The notes: a model not told the origin generated them from the sequence alone. Positions 24,749 through 34,392 are shown, counted from the first letter of the stretch. The stretch: 64,000 nt of DNA from Gammaproteobacteria bacterium (GCA_015491865.1 WFVD01000009.1:31048-95047); one strand, 5' to 3'. Translations and numbers: made by a program.

Positions 24749-26710
24749 CTACTTTTTATCGTCCTTAACTTCTTCAAACTCGGCGTCGACAACGTTGTCA
24801 TTGCCAGCACCACTCTCTGTTGAAGCCTTATCTTGCGCGGCATCTGCAGCAGTATCGGCGGCTGTTGCTCCCGCACTATCTGCACCACCAGACTGCTGTG
24901 CATAGGCCTTTTCAGCAATCTTTGCAGAAGCCTCGGTCAGCACTTTAGTCTTCTCTTCGATAGCCGCCAGATCATCGCCCTTCAATGCGCCCTTAAGGTC
25001 TTCGATCGCTGCTTCGATTTTACGCTTCTCATCAGCATCAACCTGATCACCCAGTTCTTCGATAGACTTGTTTACCGCGTGAATCATGTTGTCGCCCTGG
25101 TTACGTGCGGCGACCAGCTCATGGAACTTACGATCTTCTTCCGCATGCGTCTCGGCATCCTTGACCATCTTTTCAACTTCTTCGTCCGACAGGCCGCTTG
25201 AGGCTTTGATCACAATCGACTGCTCTTTTCCAGTTGCCTTATCTTTGGCCGAGACATTCAGGATACCGTTGGCATCAATGTCGAAGCTCACTTCAATCTG
25301 TGGCACTCCACGCTGTGCTGGTGGAATATCAGTCAGATCAAACCGCCCCAGTGATTTATTCGCGGAGGCCATTTCTCGTTCGCCCTGCAGGACATGAACA
25401 GTAACGGCCGTCTGATTATCATCAGCGGTTGAGAACACCTGGCTCGCCTTGGTTGGGATGGTGGTATTTTTCTCGATCAGCTTGGTCATAACACCACCCA
25501 TGGTTTCGATACCGAGCGAGAGTGGAGTAACATCAAGCAGCAGTACGTCTTTAACATCACCGCCCAGCACACCGCCCTGAATTGCAGCGCCAACAGCAAC
25601 CGCTTCATCCGGGTTAACGTCTCTGCGTGGTTCGCGACCGAAGAACTCTTCAACCGCTTTCTGCACCATCGGCATACGGGTCTGGCCACCAACCAGAATC
25701 ACATCATTAATCTCAGAAGCGCTCAGCCCTGCATCTTTCAGTGCAAGCTTGCACGGTTCAATCGTACGCTTCACCAGATCTTCTACTAGCGACTCCAGTT
25801 TGGCACGGGTCATCTTGATATTGAGGTGCTTCGGCCCACTCGCATCAGCCGTGATGTACGGCAGGTTAATATCTGTCTGCTGACTTGATGAGAGTTCGAT
25901 CTTCGCCTTCTCAGCCGCCTCTTTCAGGCGCTGCAATGCGAGCGGATCATTGTGAAGATCAACACCCGAGTCTTTTTTGAACTCTTCTGTAAGATAGTCG
26001 ATCAGGCGGGTATCAAAATCTTCACCACCGAGAAAGGTATCACCATTGGTTGATAACACCTCAAACTGATGCTCGCCTTCTATCTCGGCAATCTCAATAA
26101 TCGAGATATCGAAGGTACCACCACCGAGATCATACACGGCAACTTTGGAATCACCACGACTCTTGTCCATACCGTAAGCGAGTGCTGCCGCTGTCGGCTC
26201 ATTAATGATGCGCTTAACATCCAGGCCAGCGATCTTACCCGCATCCTTGGTCGCCTGGCGCTGCGAATCATTAAAGTAGGCCGGAACGGTGATCACAGCT
26301 TCTGTCACCTCTTCACCGAGAAAATCTTCGGCTGTTTTTTTCATCTTCATCAGTACACGAGCGGATACCTCGGGCGCTGCCATTTTATTACCATTGGCTT
26401 CAACCCATGCATCACCGTTATCTGCCTTAACAATTTTATAAGGGACCAGTTTAATATCGCGCTGCACCACCTCTTCATCAAAACGGCGGCCGATCAGGCG
26501 CTTGATTGCAAACAGCGTATTGGTTGGATTGGTGACTGCCTGGCGCTTGGCAGACATACCTACCAGGATTTCATTATCTTCAGTGTAGGCAACAACAGAT
26601 GGCGTAGTACGGTTGCCTTCACTGTTCTCCAGTACGCGAGGCTTGTCACCATCCATGACTGCCACACATGAGTTTGTGGTACCCAGGTCAATACCAATAA
26701 TTTTTCCCAT
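24749..26710 (-). CDS. dnaK: chaperone DnaK (Hsp70)
   Basis: ATP-dependent Hsp70 chaperone. At 653 residues it has an N-terminal ATPase domain ([53 protein letters not shown]), a substrate-binding domain from about 390 and a helical lid. The Ala/Ser/Gly-rich tail ends [10 protein letters not shown], matching the usual EEVKD-like co-chaperone contact. It lies between grpE and dnaJ. A sigma32-like promoter lies upstream in the grpE-dnaK gap. Confidence 0.98.
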   Translation of the reverse strand: MGKIIGIDLGTTNSCVAVMDGDKPRVLENSEGNRTTPSVVAYTEDNEILVGMSAKRQAVTNPTNTLFAIKRLIGRRFDEEVVQRDIKLVPYKIVKADNGDAWVEANGNKMAAPEVSARVLMKMKKTAEDFLGEEVTEAVITVPAYFNDSQRQATKDAGKIAGLDVKRIINEPTAAALAYGMDKSRGDSKVAVYDLGGGTFDISIIEIAEIEGEHQFEVLSTNGDTFLGGEDFDTRLIDYLTEEFKKDSGVDLHNDPLALQRLKEAAEKAKIELSSSQQTDINLPYITADASGPKHLNIKMTRAKLESLVEDLVKRTIEPCKLALKDAGLSASEINDVILVGGQTRMPMVQKAVEEFFGREPRRDVNPDEAVAVGAAIQGGVLGGDVKDVLLLDVTPLSLGIETMGGVMTKLIEKNTTIPTKASQVFSTADDNQTAVTVHVLQGEREMASANKSLGRFDLTDIPPAQRGVPQIEVSFDIDANGILNVSAKDKATGKEQSIVIKASSGLSDEEVEKMVKDAETHAEEDRKFHELVAARNQGDNMIHAVNKSIEELGDQVDADEKRKIEAAIEDLKGALKGDDLAAIEEKTKVLTEASAKIAEKAYAQQSGGADSAGATAADTAADAAQDKASTESGAGNDNVVDAEFEEVKDDKK

Positions 26711-26768
26711 TTCCAGAATCTCCGTAGTTTGTTACTTATTTTATTTTTAATGCTTAGCTTGTATCTCT

Positions 26769-26797
26769 ACATAGAGGCCGTTATTCGACTTTTCAAG
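26769..26797 (-). promoter_or_regulatory. sigma32-like heat-shock promoter of dnaK
   Basis: On the minus strand a perfect CTTGAAA -35 element (26791-26797) is followed after 13 bp by CCTCTATGT (26769-26777), resembling the CCCCATNT -10 element. The spacing is within the 11-16 bp range known for sigma32 promoters. It sits about 60 bases before the dnaK ATG. Confidence 0.6.
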
Positions 26798-26812
26798 CCA
26801 TCTCTATCAATA

Positions 26813-27394
26813 TTATTCTGCGGGTGATGGTGACTTTGAAACCACTACCATAGCCGGCCTAATCAAGCGCTCATTTAACACATACCCCTTTTGAAATACG
26901 GTAATTACCGTATTCGGAGCGAGTTCAGTAGACTCCTGCATCGACATCGCCTGATGAAAGTCAGGATCAAATTTCTCCCCCTGAGGGTCGATCTCTTTAA
27001 TGCCAAATTTCTCCAGTACACCAGTGAACATCTGCAGTGTCAGTACCATTCCTTCACGCACTTTATCTAGTGATTCCCCCTCATCCACTGCTGCCAGCCC
27101 CATCTCCATGCTATCTTTAACCGGGATCAGCTCCAGCACCAGCTTCTCAATACCAAACTTATGGGCATTCGCCAGATCTCGTTCAGCGCGTCGCTGTGCA
27201 TTGGAAAGGTCTGCGCGCGCCATCAACAGCTGATTCCAGTATTCATCCGCCTTTGCCTGTGCATCCTGCAGTGTCAGCAATAGCTCTTCATGCGGCATCG
27301 CTTCTGCGTTAGAAGTTGGGGCTCCAGTCTCCTCAATTTGAGATTCCGCAGTGTTATTTTCTGCGCCTGCTTCCTTTTCTTCATTACTCATCAT
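26813..27394 (-). CDS. grpE: nucleotide exchange factor GrpE
   Basis: Homodimeric exchange factor that releases ADP from DnaK. It has 193 residues: an acidic low-complexity N-terminus (about 1-35), a long coiled coil (about 40-90; DAQAKADEYWNQLLMARADL) and a C-terminal beta domain containing DPQGEKFDPDFHQAM. Two Met codons in tandem can start it, with GGAGAGAGG just upstream. It lies between hrcA and dnaK on the same strand, with a sigma32-like promoter overlapping the hrcA stop. Confidence 0.97.
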   Translation of the reverse strand: MMSNEEKEAGAENNTAESQIEETGAPTSNAEAMPHEELLLTLQDAQAKADEYWNQLLMARADLSNAQRRAERDLANAHKFGIEKLVLELIPVKDSMEMGLAAVDEGESLDKVREGMVLTLQMFTGVLEKFGIKEIDPQGEKFDPDFHQAMSMQESTELAPNTVITVFQKGYVLNERLIRPAMVVVSKSPSPAE

Positions 27395-27434
27395 CGACCT
27401 CTCTCCAGCAATATCGTAAAAATAATTCTGTTAT

Positions 27435-27462
27435 ATATAGGGGCTATTTTGACTGAGCCAAG
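27435..27462 (-). promoter_or_regulatory. sigma32-like promoter before grpE
   Basis: On the minus strand CTTGGCT (27456-27462) and CCCCTATAT (27435-27443) are 12 bp apart. The -10 element is a good match and the -35 element keeps the CTTG core. It overlaps the end of hrcA and would allow grpE-dnaK expression independent of HrcA. Confidence 0.5.
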
Positions 27463-28493
27463 GCGGCACTCACCATTTTTGCCGTAATATCGACAATAGG
27501 GATCACTCGCTCATAGGCCATTCTTGTTGGGCCGATCACACCCAGAATACCCAGTACCTCGCCATCAACCTGATAGCTCGAGGTTACCATGCTACATTCA
27601 TCCAGCACGCCATATCCTGACTCTTCGCCGATAAAGATCTGAACTCCATCACCGTCAAGACAGCGATCCAGCAGCTGCAATATCTGCTGCTTTTCGTTGA
27701 AGGCCTCAAAAAGGCCGCGTAATTTCTCTATATTTGAGAGCTCATCAAAGCCCATCAAACGGGTCTGCCCACTCAATACAAAATCATCACTATCCGCTTC
27801 CGACTCCGGTTTTACAAACAGCTGTTCCGCCATGCTGATCGCCTGATGCATCATCTGCTCCATGCCATCTTTCGTCTCACGCAGCTCCTTTAAAATACGG
27901 TGGCGTACATCAAATAGCTCATGACCCGCCAGCTCGTTATTCAGAAAATTGGCGGCCTGTTGTAACTCGGCCGACGTATACTGACGATCAACCTTGATCA
28001 CCGTGTTCTGCACATCCTTTTCGTTAATGACCAGAATCGCCAGAATGCGGCGACCAGAAAGCGGCATAAACTCAATATGTCGCAGCGACGAACGCTTGGC
28101 GGTACGCGGAATCATCACCATCCCCGCCATCTCCGTCATCCCGGCGAGATAATCCGACACCGATGTTGCCAGCTCCTGGTTCGAACCATCCACCCCCAGC
28201 TGGCCACTCAGGGTGATAATTTCTCGTTCACTGAGCGGCTTAACCGTCAGCAGCGAATCAACAAACATGCGGTAGCCTCTATTTGTCGGCACGCGCCCCG
28301 CCGAGGTGTGCGGTGAACTCACCATGCCGAGCTCTTCCAGATCTGCCATCGCATTCCGCACCGTCGCCGCGCTCACATCCAGTCCCGAGTCGCGCGCCAA
28401 TGCACGCGAACCAACCGGTTGCCCGCTGCGAATATAGCTCTCTACCAACACCTTAAGCAGATGCTGAGCGCGATCTCCAATTTCTTCTGCCAC
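27444..28493 (-). CDS. hrcA: heat-inducible transcription repressor HrcA
   Basis: Repressor that binds CIRCE operators and represses chaperone genes, its folding depending on GroE. It has 349 residues: an N-terminal winged helix (about 1-75; YIRSGQPVGSRALARDSGL and VSAATVRNAMADLEELGM), a GAF-like dimerisation domain and an inserted domain. It is the first gene of hrcA-grpE-dnaK-dnaJ. A perfect CIRCE 80 bases upstream indicates autoregulation. Enterobacteria lack hrcA, so this argues against an enteric host. Confidence 0.97.
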   Translation of the reverse strand: MAEEIGDRAQHLLKVLVESYIRSGQPVGSRALARDSGLDVSAATVRNAMADLEELGMVSSPHTSAGRVPTNRGYRMFVDSLLTVKPLSEREIITLSGQLGVDGSNQELATSVSDYLAGMTEMAGMVMIPRTAKRSSLRHIEFMPLSGRRILAILVINEKDVQNTVIKVDRQYTSAELQQAANFLNNELAGHELFDVRHRILKELRETKDGMEQMMHQAISMAEQLFVKPESEADSDDFVLSGQTRLMGFDELSNIEKLRGLFEAFNEKQQILQLLDRCLDGDGVQIFIGEESGYGVLDECSMVTSSYQVDGEVLGILGVIGPTRMAYERVIPIVDITAKMVSAALAQSK

Positions 28494-28573
28494 TGCGTCT
28501 CTCGAACGTTAAAAGAACTGTGTTAATTTAATGGTGACGGGGATGGCAAGATGCAAGCAGCTCCTCTGTCAAT

Positions 28574-28600
28574 TTAGCACTCGCAATCTTAGAGTGCTAA
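28574..28600. promoter_or_regulatory. CIRCE operator (HrcA binding site)
   Basis: Perfect consensus inverted repeat TTAGCACTC-N9-GAGTGCTAA between the divergent hrcA and nadK genes. The spacer contains the -10 box of a promoter pointing to hrcA, so bound HrcA would block RNA polymerase directly. It may also affect nadK-recN. Confidence 0.96.
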
Positions 28601-28614
28601 ACCGGAATTTGCAA
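28586..28614 (-). promoter_or_regulatory. sigma70 promoter of hrcA overlapping CIRCE
   Basis: On the minus strand TTGCAA (28609-28614) and TAAGAT (28586-28591) are separated by exactly 17 bp. The -10 box lies in the CIRCE spacer and the downstream CIRCE arm covers the start-site region. Confidence 0.7.
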
Positions 28615-28707
28615 GTCATTGATAAAATGAAGTTATTGGCGATTTGCACTCGCCGTGTTACTTTCGCAACAGAGTCACGTGGAAACACCTGAGAAGCAGA
28701 AAAAACA

Positions 28708-29589
28708 ATGACACAACAGACATTTAAAACCATCGGCCTGATCGGTAAACAGAATGATCCTCGGGTTGGCGAGGCGCTTGAAACCCTGAGCGGCTATTTA
28801 CTGGAGAAAGGGTTCGCTGTCTACCTCGATGAGGTCAATACCGATGCTGTTTCAAATAGTTCGCTGGATATCTGTAGTCGCAATGCGATTGGGGAGCGTT
28901 GCGACCTGGCAATCGTCATCGGTGGCGATGGTACCCTGCTGAACGCTGCGCGCGCACTGGCCGATCACAACGTGCCGTTAGCGGGGGTCAACTTGGGACG
29001 CCTCGGCTTTCTGACCGACATCTCGCACGACAATATGCTCGAATATCTTGGCGATATTCTGGCTGGCCACTACATCACCGAAGAGCGCTTTCTACTGAAC
29101 AGCCGCATTATTCGGCAAGGCGAGACGCTGAATGAAGCGAGCGCCTTCAACGATGTGGTGATCCACAAATGGAACATCGCCCGTATGATTGAGCTGGAGA
29201 CCTACATCAACGGTAAGCTGGTCAATCAGCAGCGCTCAGACGGCCTGATCATCGCGACCCCAACCGGCTCTACCGCCTACGCCCTCTCCGCCGGGGGGCC
29301 GATTATCGATCCAGCACTCAATGCACTGCTTCTGGTACCGGTCTGCCCTCACACCATGAGCAATCGCCCCATCGTGGTGAGCGGTGACAATGAGGTGGAG
29401 GTGGTGATCTGCGAGCGTAACCACGACAACGCGCAGGTCACCTGCGATGGTCAGATCAGCTTCGGGCTCTCTTCCGGTGACCGTATCCGGATCAAAAAGA
29501 AGGAGCAGCTGATCCACCTGATCCACCCGTCACAACATGACCACTACGAAGTTCTCAGGGCCAAACTGCACTGGGCTGAAACCTCCTAA
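28708..29589 (+). CDS. nadK: NAD kinase
   Basis: ATP-dependent phosphorylation of NAD+ to NADP+. It has 293 residues. The catalytic GGDG motif is in VIGGDGTLLNAARAL, followed by NLGRLGFLTDI; the second conserved region is SDGLIIATPTGSTAYALSAG GP-type (split here after the glycine). It faces hrcA across the CIRCE-containing spacer and precedes recN by 14 bases, so the two are probably cotranscribed. The nadK-recN pairing beside the heat-shock operon is conserved in many gammaproteobacteria. Confidence 0.97.
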   Translation: MTQQTFKTIGLIGKQNDPRVGEALETLSGYLLEKGFAVYLDEVNTDAVSNSSLDICSRNAIGERCDLAIVIGGDGTLLNAARALADHNVPLAGVNLGRLGFLTDISHDNMLEYLGDILAGHYITEERFLLNSRIIRQGETLNEASAFNDVVIHKWNIARMIELETYINGKLVNQQRSDGLIIATPTGSTAYALSAGGPIIDPALNALLLVPVCPHTMSNRPIVVSGDNEVEVVICERNHDNAQVTCDGQISFGLSSGDRIRIKKKEQLIHLIHPSQHDHYEVLRAKLHWAETS

Positions 29590-29603
29590 ACCACTCGCGC
29601 ACC

Positions 29604-31289
29604 ATGTTAAGTCATCTTCATATCCGCAACTTTGCCATCGTCGATCAACTCAATCTCGATTTTAATACTGGCCTTTCTGTGCTCACTGGTGAAACCGGCA
29701 CCGGCAAATCGATCCTGATCGATGCGCTGGGACTGGTGCTTGGTGACCGCGCCGATAGCGACATGGTGCGCCACGGCAGTGCGCGCGCTGAGATCTGCGC
29801 CACCTTTGAGCTCGGTGATGCCACGCAGGCGGCTAACTGGCTACAGACCCACGAACTGGATGATGAACATAACCGCGACGAATGCCAGCTGCGCCGTACT
29901 ATTACCAGAGAGGGGCGCTCAAAAGCCTATATCAATGGTCGCCCCACTACACTGCAGATGCTGCGCGAACTCGGCGAGCAGCTGGTCGATATTCACGGCC
30001 AGCACGAACATCAGTCGCTGGTAAAGCGTGATGAACAGCGCCGCCTGCTCGACCATTTCGCCGACCATAAAACGCTGATCAGCGAAGTGGCCGCCACTTT
30101 TCGGCAGTGGCAGAAGCTCAGCCATGAATTGACCACCCTCAATGAGGCGGCTCGTTCACGCGATCAGCAGATGGCACTGCTCCGCCATCAGGCCGAGGAG
30201 CTACAGGCGCTCAACCTGACCACCCGCGGTTTACAGAAACTGGAAGATGAACATAAACGCCTCGTCAACGCAGAGCAGCTGATCAACACCTATCAAGAGG
30301 CGCTGACTACATTAGATGCGGATGACCATGCAATTGCACCAAAGCTCCACCACGTCACCGCGCAGCTAGAGCCACTGGTCGAGAGTGACCAGCAGCTCGC
30401 CGCCGTGGTGGCGATGATCAATGATGCCACTATCCAGATTAGTGAAGCGACCGATGAGCTGCGGCGGCAGCTCGATTCACTCGACCTCGACCCGCAACGG
30501 CTCAGTGAAGTGGATCAACGGCTCAGTGATATCCATGATGCAGCGCGCAGACATCGCGTGCGCCCGGATGAACTGCCCGACCACTATCAATTACTGTGCG
30601 ATGAGCTCGCCTCGCTCGACAACGCCGACGCGACAATCGAACAACTCGAGAAAGCGATCGAAGCAAAAACCGTGCAGTACCAGAAGCTCGCCAGTCAACT
30701 GCACAACAGACGTTGCGCCGCTGCCAGTAAATTGAGCCAGCGGGTCAGTGACAATATGCAGAGGCTCGGTATGCCGGGTGGCGAATTCGAGGTCACCATC
30801 ACACCACATGAGGGTGGTAAATTCACCACACACGGGACAGAGAAGATCGAATTCCGGGTCAAAACCAACCCCAGTCAAAACGCTAAATTACTCGGCAAGA
30901 TCGCCTCCGGTGGCGAGCTATCGCGCATCAGCCTTGCCATTCAGGAGATCACATCACAGCAGGGGGGTACCCCTACCCTCATATTCGATGAGGTCGATGT
31001 CGGCATTGGTGGTCGTGTCGCCGAAATCGTGGGTCAGAAGCTGCGCGACCTGGGCCGATCACGCCAGGTGTTATGCGTAACCCACCTGCCCCAGGTAGCG
31101 GCCCAGGGCCACCATCACCTGGAGGTTAAAAAAGCTCTCTCCGACCAGCATGTCGAGACACAGGTGCGATCGCTGAATGGGGATGAGCGCAATGAAGAGA
31201 TCGCCCGGATGCTCGGCGGAATCGATATCACAGCACAGACCCGTGCCCATGCAGATGAAATGATCAACAAAGCGCAACAACGGCCGTAA
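29604..31289 (+). CDS. recN: DNA repair protein RecN
   Basis: SMC-like ATPase acting in double-strand-break repair. It has 561 residues. The N-terminal Walker A is in VLTGETGTGKSILIDAL, followed by a long coiled coil (about 150-370). The C-terminal ABC signature ASGGELSRISLAI and Walker B TLIFDEVDVGIGG are intact, with the D-loop and VTHLPQVAAQGHHH after them. It is 14 bases downstream of nadK. I could not find an obvious LexA box directly before it. Confidence 0.97.
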   Translation: MLSHLHIRNFAIVDQLNLDFNTGLSVLTGETGTGKSILIDALGLVLGDRADSDMVRHGSARAEICATFELGDATQAANWLQTHELDDEHNRDECQLRRTITREGRSKAYINGRPTTLQMLRELGEQLVDIHGQHEHQSLVKRDEQRRLLDHFADHKTLISEVAATFRQWQKLSHELTTLNEAARSRDQQMALLRHQAEELQALNLTTRGLQKLEDEHKRLVNAEQLINTYQEALTTLDADDHAIAPKLHHVTAQLEPLVESDQQLAAVVAMINDATIQISEATDELRRQLDSLDLDPQRLSEVDQRLSDIHDAARRHRVRPDELPDHYQLLCDELASLDNADATIEQLEKAIEAKTVQYQKLASQLHNRRCAAASKLSQRVSDNMQRLGMPGGEFEVTITPHEGGKFTTHGTEKIEFRVKTNPSQNAKLLGKIASGGELSRISLAIQEITSQQGGTPTLIFDEVDVGIGGRVAEIVGQKLRDLGRSRQVLCVTHLPQVAAQGHHHLEVKKALSDQHVETQVRSLNGDERNEEIARMLGGIDITAQTRAHADEMINKAQQRP

Positions 31290-31338
31290 TAGAGAAAAAC
31301 CGGGCAACTTTCACTCAACACCACAGGAGAGAATAGAG

Positions 31339-31635
31339 ATGGATACCGAACAGCGCCGTTTTCCACGTACCCCCATCAACGAAGAGACCCTCTATTTTTC
31401 ACATCTTGATAAAGAGAATAAAAGCGAGCGCACCTACTCCCCTGCCGTCATTACCGATATCAGCAGGGGTGGAGTTGGTATGCAGGTAGGCATTCCACAT
31501 GAGATCGATGATGAGCTCTGGCTGGAAGGGCTGGAAGGCTTTACCGTCGCACAGCCGGCCCGTGTTAAGTGGGTTAAAGAGAGTAGCGGCCGTGATGATA
31601 CCTTCTCAATTGGCGTCGAATTTGGAAGCGTATAA
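31339..31635 (+). CDS. PilZ domain protein
   Basis: A 98-residue single-domain protein. The two c-di-GMP-binding motifs of PilZ are present: the RxxxR-type RRFPR near residues 6-10, and DISRGGVGMQV matching (D/N)xSxxG near 43-53. It probably acts as a c-di-GMP receptor adaptor; its partner cannot be seen. An AGGAGA ribosome binding site lies before the ATG. It stands alone between recN and the DUF3581 gene. A GGDEF-EAL protein is encoded about 15 kb away, but no functional link is shown. Confidence 0.88.
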   Translation: MDTEQRRFPRTPINEETLYFSHLDKENKSERTYSPAVITDISRGGVGMQVGIPHEIDDELWLEGLEGFTVAQPARVKWVKESSGRDDTFSIGVEFGSV

Positions 31636-31812
31636 CTCAATCGCTCTTTAGCGGTAAACACTCATCAGCAGCAAACTAAGATTTTTATATGGGATTTCCA
31701 TCAACAATCCCGATCCCAGTTAAAACAAGCGATACTCAGCATCGGTAAAATCATGATATTATAGGACAAATATAAACAATAACGTGCCCTTCAGCCAAGT
31801 GACTAAAACCCC

Positions 31813-32520
31813 ATGCTGCTAGAAAATTTTTATAGTGAAGCCTCCAACAAAATTCACTTCACTCGTAAACAGGCCAGTGATTTCGCTAAACAGATCGCCG
31901 GTGATTTCAATCCGATTCATGATGAAGCGTCCAAACGTTTTTGCGTCCCTGGCGACCTGCTGTTTGCGCTGCTGCTCGATAAATATGGCGTCAGTCAGAA
32001 GATGCGTGTCACCTTTTCCGGTATGGTCTCGGATGGTGTGGCACTCCACTTTAACGATTCGACTGGCGACAATATCGCCATTGTTGATGACAAAGATAAA
32101 GAGTATCTCCGCCTGACTCGCAGCGGCCAAACCGTGAATAACACAGTGTTGATCGACAATCTCACTCGCCGTTATGTCGAGTTCTCAGGGCAGACATTCC
32201 CCCACATTCTGGTACCCCTGATGAAGGCTCACCAGGTGATGATCAATCCCGTTCGTCCGCTAGTCATTTATGAAAGCATGGTGATCGATATTGATGATCT
32301 CGATATCGAAGAACCGCAGCTTGAACTCAGTAACTCATCACTGGTTGCAGAGGGGAAGCGCGGTGCTGTCTGCCTGAAATTCAACCTGCTGTCGAACGGC
32401 AAGGTGATCGGTAAAGGGGAGAAAAACATGGTGCTGAGTGGGCTGCGCCCATACGATGAAGAACAGATACAGCAACTCGTCAACGGCTATGATGCGCAAA
32501 AATCTGCAGCAACGGCTTAA
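31813..32520 (+). CDS. DUF3581 family protein, hotdog-hydratase-like N-terminus
   Basis: A 235-residue protein matching the gammaproteobacterial DUF3581 family. Residues about 18-40 (ARKQASDFAK-like helix, then IAGDFNPIHDEASKRF) resemble the hydratase-2 motif of MaoC/FabZ-like hotdog enzymes, in which Asp and His of DxNPxH are catalytic. The central VTFSGMVSDGVALHF also fits a hotdog fold. No substrate is known; acyl-CoA or acyl-ACP hydration is only an analogy. It appears to be a single-gene unit with a 177-base spacer upstream. Confidence 0.82.
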   Translation: MLLENFYSEASNKIHFTRKQASDFAKQIAGDFNPIHDEASKRFCVPGDLLFALLLDKYGVSQKMRVTFSGMVSDGVALHFNDSTGDNIAIVDDKDKEYLRLTRSGQTVNNTVLIDNLTRRYVEFSGQTFPHILVPLMKAHQVMINPVRPLVIYESMVIDIDDLDIEEPQLELSNSSLVAEGKRGAVCLKFNLLSNGKVIGKGEKNMVLSGLRPYDEEQIQQLVNGYDAQKSAATA

Positions 32521-32569
32521 GCTCTGTTAACAGTCATAACAGCATCGCAAAGGTACCCTTCGGGTTGCA

Positions 32570-34084
32570 TTATGATGAGCAGCTAAGCTGTATTCCCTGC
32601 GCCCATTCAGGAGATGGCCTTGCGTACGCATCCATCTCCACCTGCTCACTAAACGGATCGTGTAGCAGCGCCAACAAGCGATCAATTTCACTATAATCAC
32701 CCTCCTCTTCTGCCTTTCGAATGGCAGATTCCGCCATCGCATTACGTAGAATATATTTTGGATTGACCCCATTCATCGCATCTCGACGTACCTCATCACT
32801 GCGCCCTTCACGTCCTAGCCGCTGGCGATATTCATAGATCCAGAGATCAAAGCTCTGTAAATCAGAAAATGCCTCTCGCTGCGGATGATGCGCTAACTGA
32901 GATAACGGAATCGTACCCAGTTCACGTAGAAAAATGGTGTAGTCAACCTGCCCTTCCATTAGCTGTAACAACCCCTGCCAAAGCTCAAGGTCACCCGCCT
33001 CCTCCGTTACCAGCCCCAGTTTGGCGCGTGCAATGGACAGGTAGGCGGCATTAAAACGCGGCCAGTAACTGGCCAGCACCTCACGCAACTGGGCAATGGC
33101 AACTGCTTTATCATCATGAACCAAAGGCAGCAGTGCGGTTGCCAGGCAGAGCAGATTGAAATGTGCCATTTCAGGCTGCCGGCTAAAGGCATAGCGTCCC
33201 TGATAATCGGAATGGTTACAGATGTAACCCTTTTCAAAGGTCTCAATAAAGGCAAAGGGGCCGTAATCAAGCGTTAGCCCAAGCATCGACATATTGTCGC
33301 TATTCATCACCCCATGACAAAAACCGACTCCCTGCCACTGTGCGATCAGTCTGGCTGTACTGCTAACCACCTCATCAAACATTGCGAGGAAGGGGCTGGT
33401 TTCATCGCGCAGATGGACAAACTCCTCTTCCAGCAGATAGTCTCCCAGCTGGCGCAGGTGATCATATTCACCCCGGTGATAAAAATACTCGAAACTACCA
33501 AAACGCACATGACTCGGCGACATCCTGACCAGCATCGCCCCCGGCTCGACCCGTTCACGCACGACTCGCTCACGGCTCGCAATCAAACAGAGCGCTCGTG
33601 TGGTGGGAATGCCGAGGCCGAACATCGCCTCACTACAGAGGTATTCACGTATTGATGAGCGCAGCACTGCACGCCCATCTGAGCCACGTGAAAAGCGCGT
33701 TGGGCCGCTCCCTTTCAGATGCAGGTCCCAGAGGCGCTGCTGCTCGTCTCGCACCTGTCCCAGCAACACCGCCCGACCATCGCCTAGTTGTGGTACAAAA
33801 TGGCCAAACTGATGCCCCGCGTAGACCATCGCCAACGGCGCTGCACCAGGCATTTCACGCCCACCGGTAAAATAGTCGATAAAACCGTGCTGAGCGCTAT
33901 CAGCAACCGTCACCCCCAGCACGCGACCCAATCGGGCATTGAAGCTGGCCAGATGGGCACCTTTCAGCGGGCCAGGTGAAGTGGCGTAATAAAATGCCGC
34001 GGGCAGCGCTGCGTAACGATTATCGAAAACCAGGGATTCCAGCGCCATGACGCGGCTGTGATCTGTTTTTAGAATTGCGCTCAT
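32570..34084 (-). CDS. selO: protein adenylyltransferase SelO (YdiU/UPF0061)
   Basis: Pseudokinase-fold enzyme that AMPylates proteins in redox stress. I chose the Met at 34084 (MSAILKTDHSRVMALESL), giving 504 residues; the frame stays open to 34126. Conserved segments are NRYAALPAAFYY, YAGHQFGHFVPQLGDGRAVL, LKGSGPTRFSRGSDGRAVLR, SSIREYLCSEAM and GVMNSDNMSMLGLTLDYGPF (metal and catalytic Asp region). The C-terminus ends LSCSS, with Cys at the place where some homologues have selenocysteine. It converges on the DUF3581 gene. Confidence 0.95.
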   Translation of the reverse strand: MSAILKTDHSRVMALESLVFDNRYAALPAAFYYATSPGPLKGAHLASFNARLGRVLGVTVADSAQHGFIDYFTGGREMPGAAPLAMVYAGHQFGHFVPQLGDGRAVLLGQVRDEQQRLWDLHLKGSGPTRFSRGSDGRAVLRSSIREYLCSEAMFGLGIPTTRALCLIASRERVVRERVEPGAMLVRMSPSHVRFGSFEYFYHRGEYDHLRQLGDYLLEEEFVHLRDETSPFLAMFDEVVSSTARLIAQWQGVGFCHGVMNSDNMSMLGLTLDYGPFAFIETFEKGYICNHSDYQGRYAFSRQPEMAHFNLLCLATALLPLVHDDKAVAIAQLREVLASYWPRFNAAYLSIARAKLGLVTEEAGDLELWQGLLQLMEGQVDYTIFLRELGTIPLSQLAHHPQREAFSDLQSFDLWIYEYRQRLGREGRSDEVRRDAMNGVNPKYILRNAMAESAIRKAEEEGDYSEIDRLLALLHDPFSEQVEMDAYARPSPEWAQGIQLSCSS

Positions 34085-34392
34085 ATTATTAGATTGTCCC
34101 AACCGTAGCTGATCCCACCATACCACCTCGCAATAGCTGACTATTTTACTCGGAAATAATTTCGCAGCATTCTACTCGGACTTTATGATGAAGCACAAGC
34201 ACAATATAACCAGCCGACTAACTCGTCGAATAAGCAGAGAGATTACCCCCTGTTAAGTGGGTGGTTATTAGCGCTATAAAGAAAAAGCTGCATTTTCCGT
34301 TAATTAACAGGTCAGGATTCATTGAGCAGACCTCTCCTGTCGCTCAGTCAGGTGCTGAACGACCCAGAGATAACCAGACAAGGAGCAGTGAT
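34085..34392. other. divergent spacer between selO and the cyclic-nucleotide-binding gene
   Basis: About 308 bases between the chosen selO start and the ATG at 34393. It is AT-rich on the selO side. An AAGGAG ribosome binding site at 34380-34385 sets the start of the plus-strand gene. No RNA gene or strong hairpin is seen. Confidence 0.5.

Noticed and set aside
26069..26671. Plus-strand 200-codon frame inside dnaK
   Set aside because: Antisense shadow of a highly conserved gene; no ribosome binding site or family.
29560..29604. LexA box before recN
   Set aside because: I looked for CTGT-N8-ACAG near the recN start and found none; SOS control may act from upstream of nadK or not exist.
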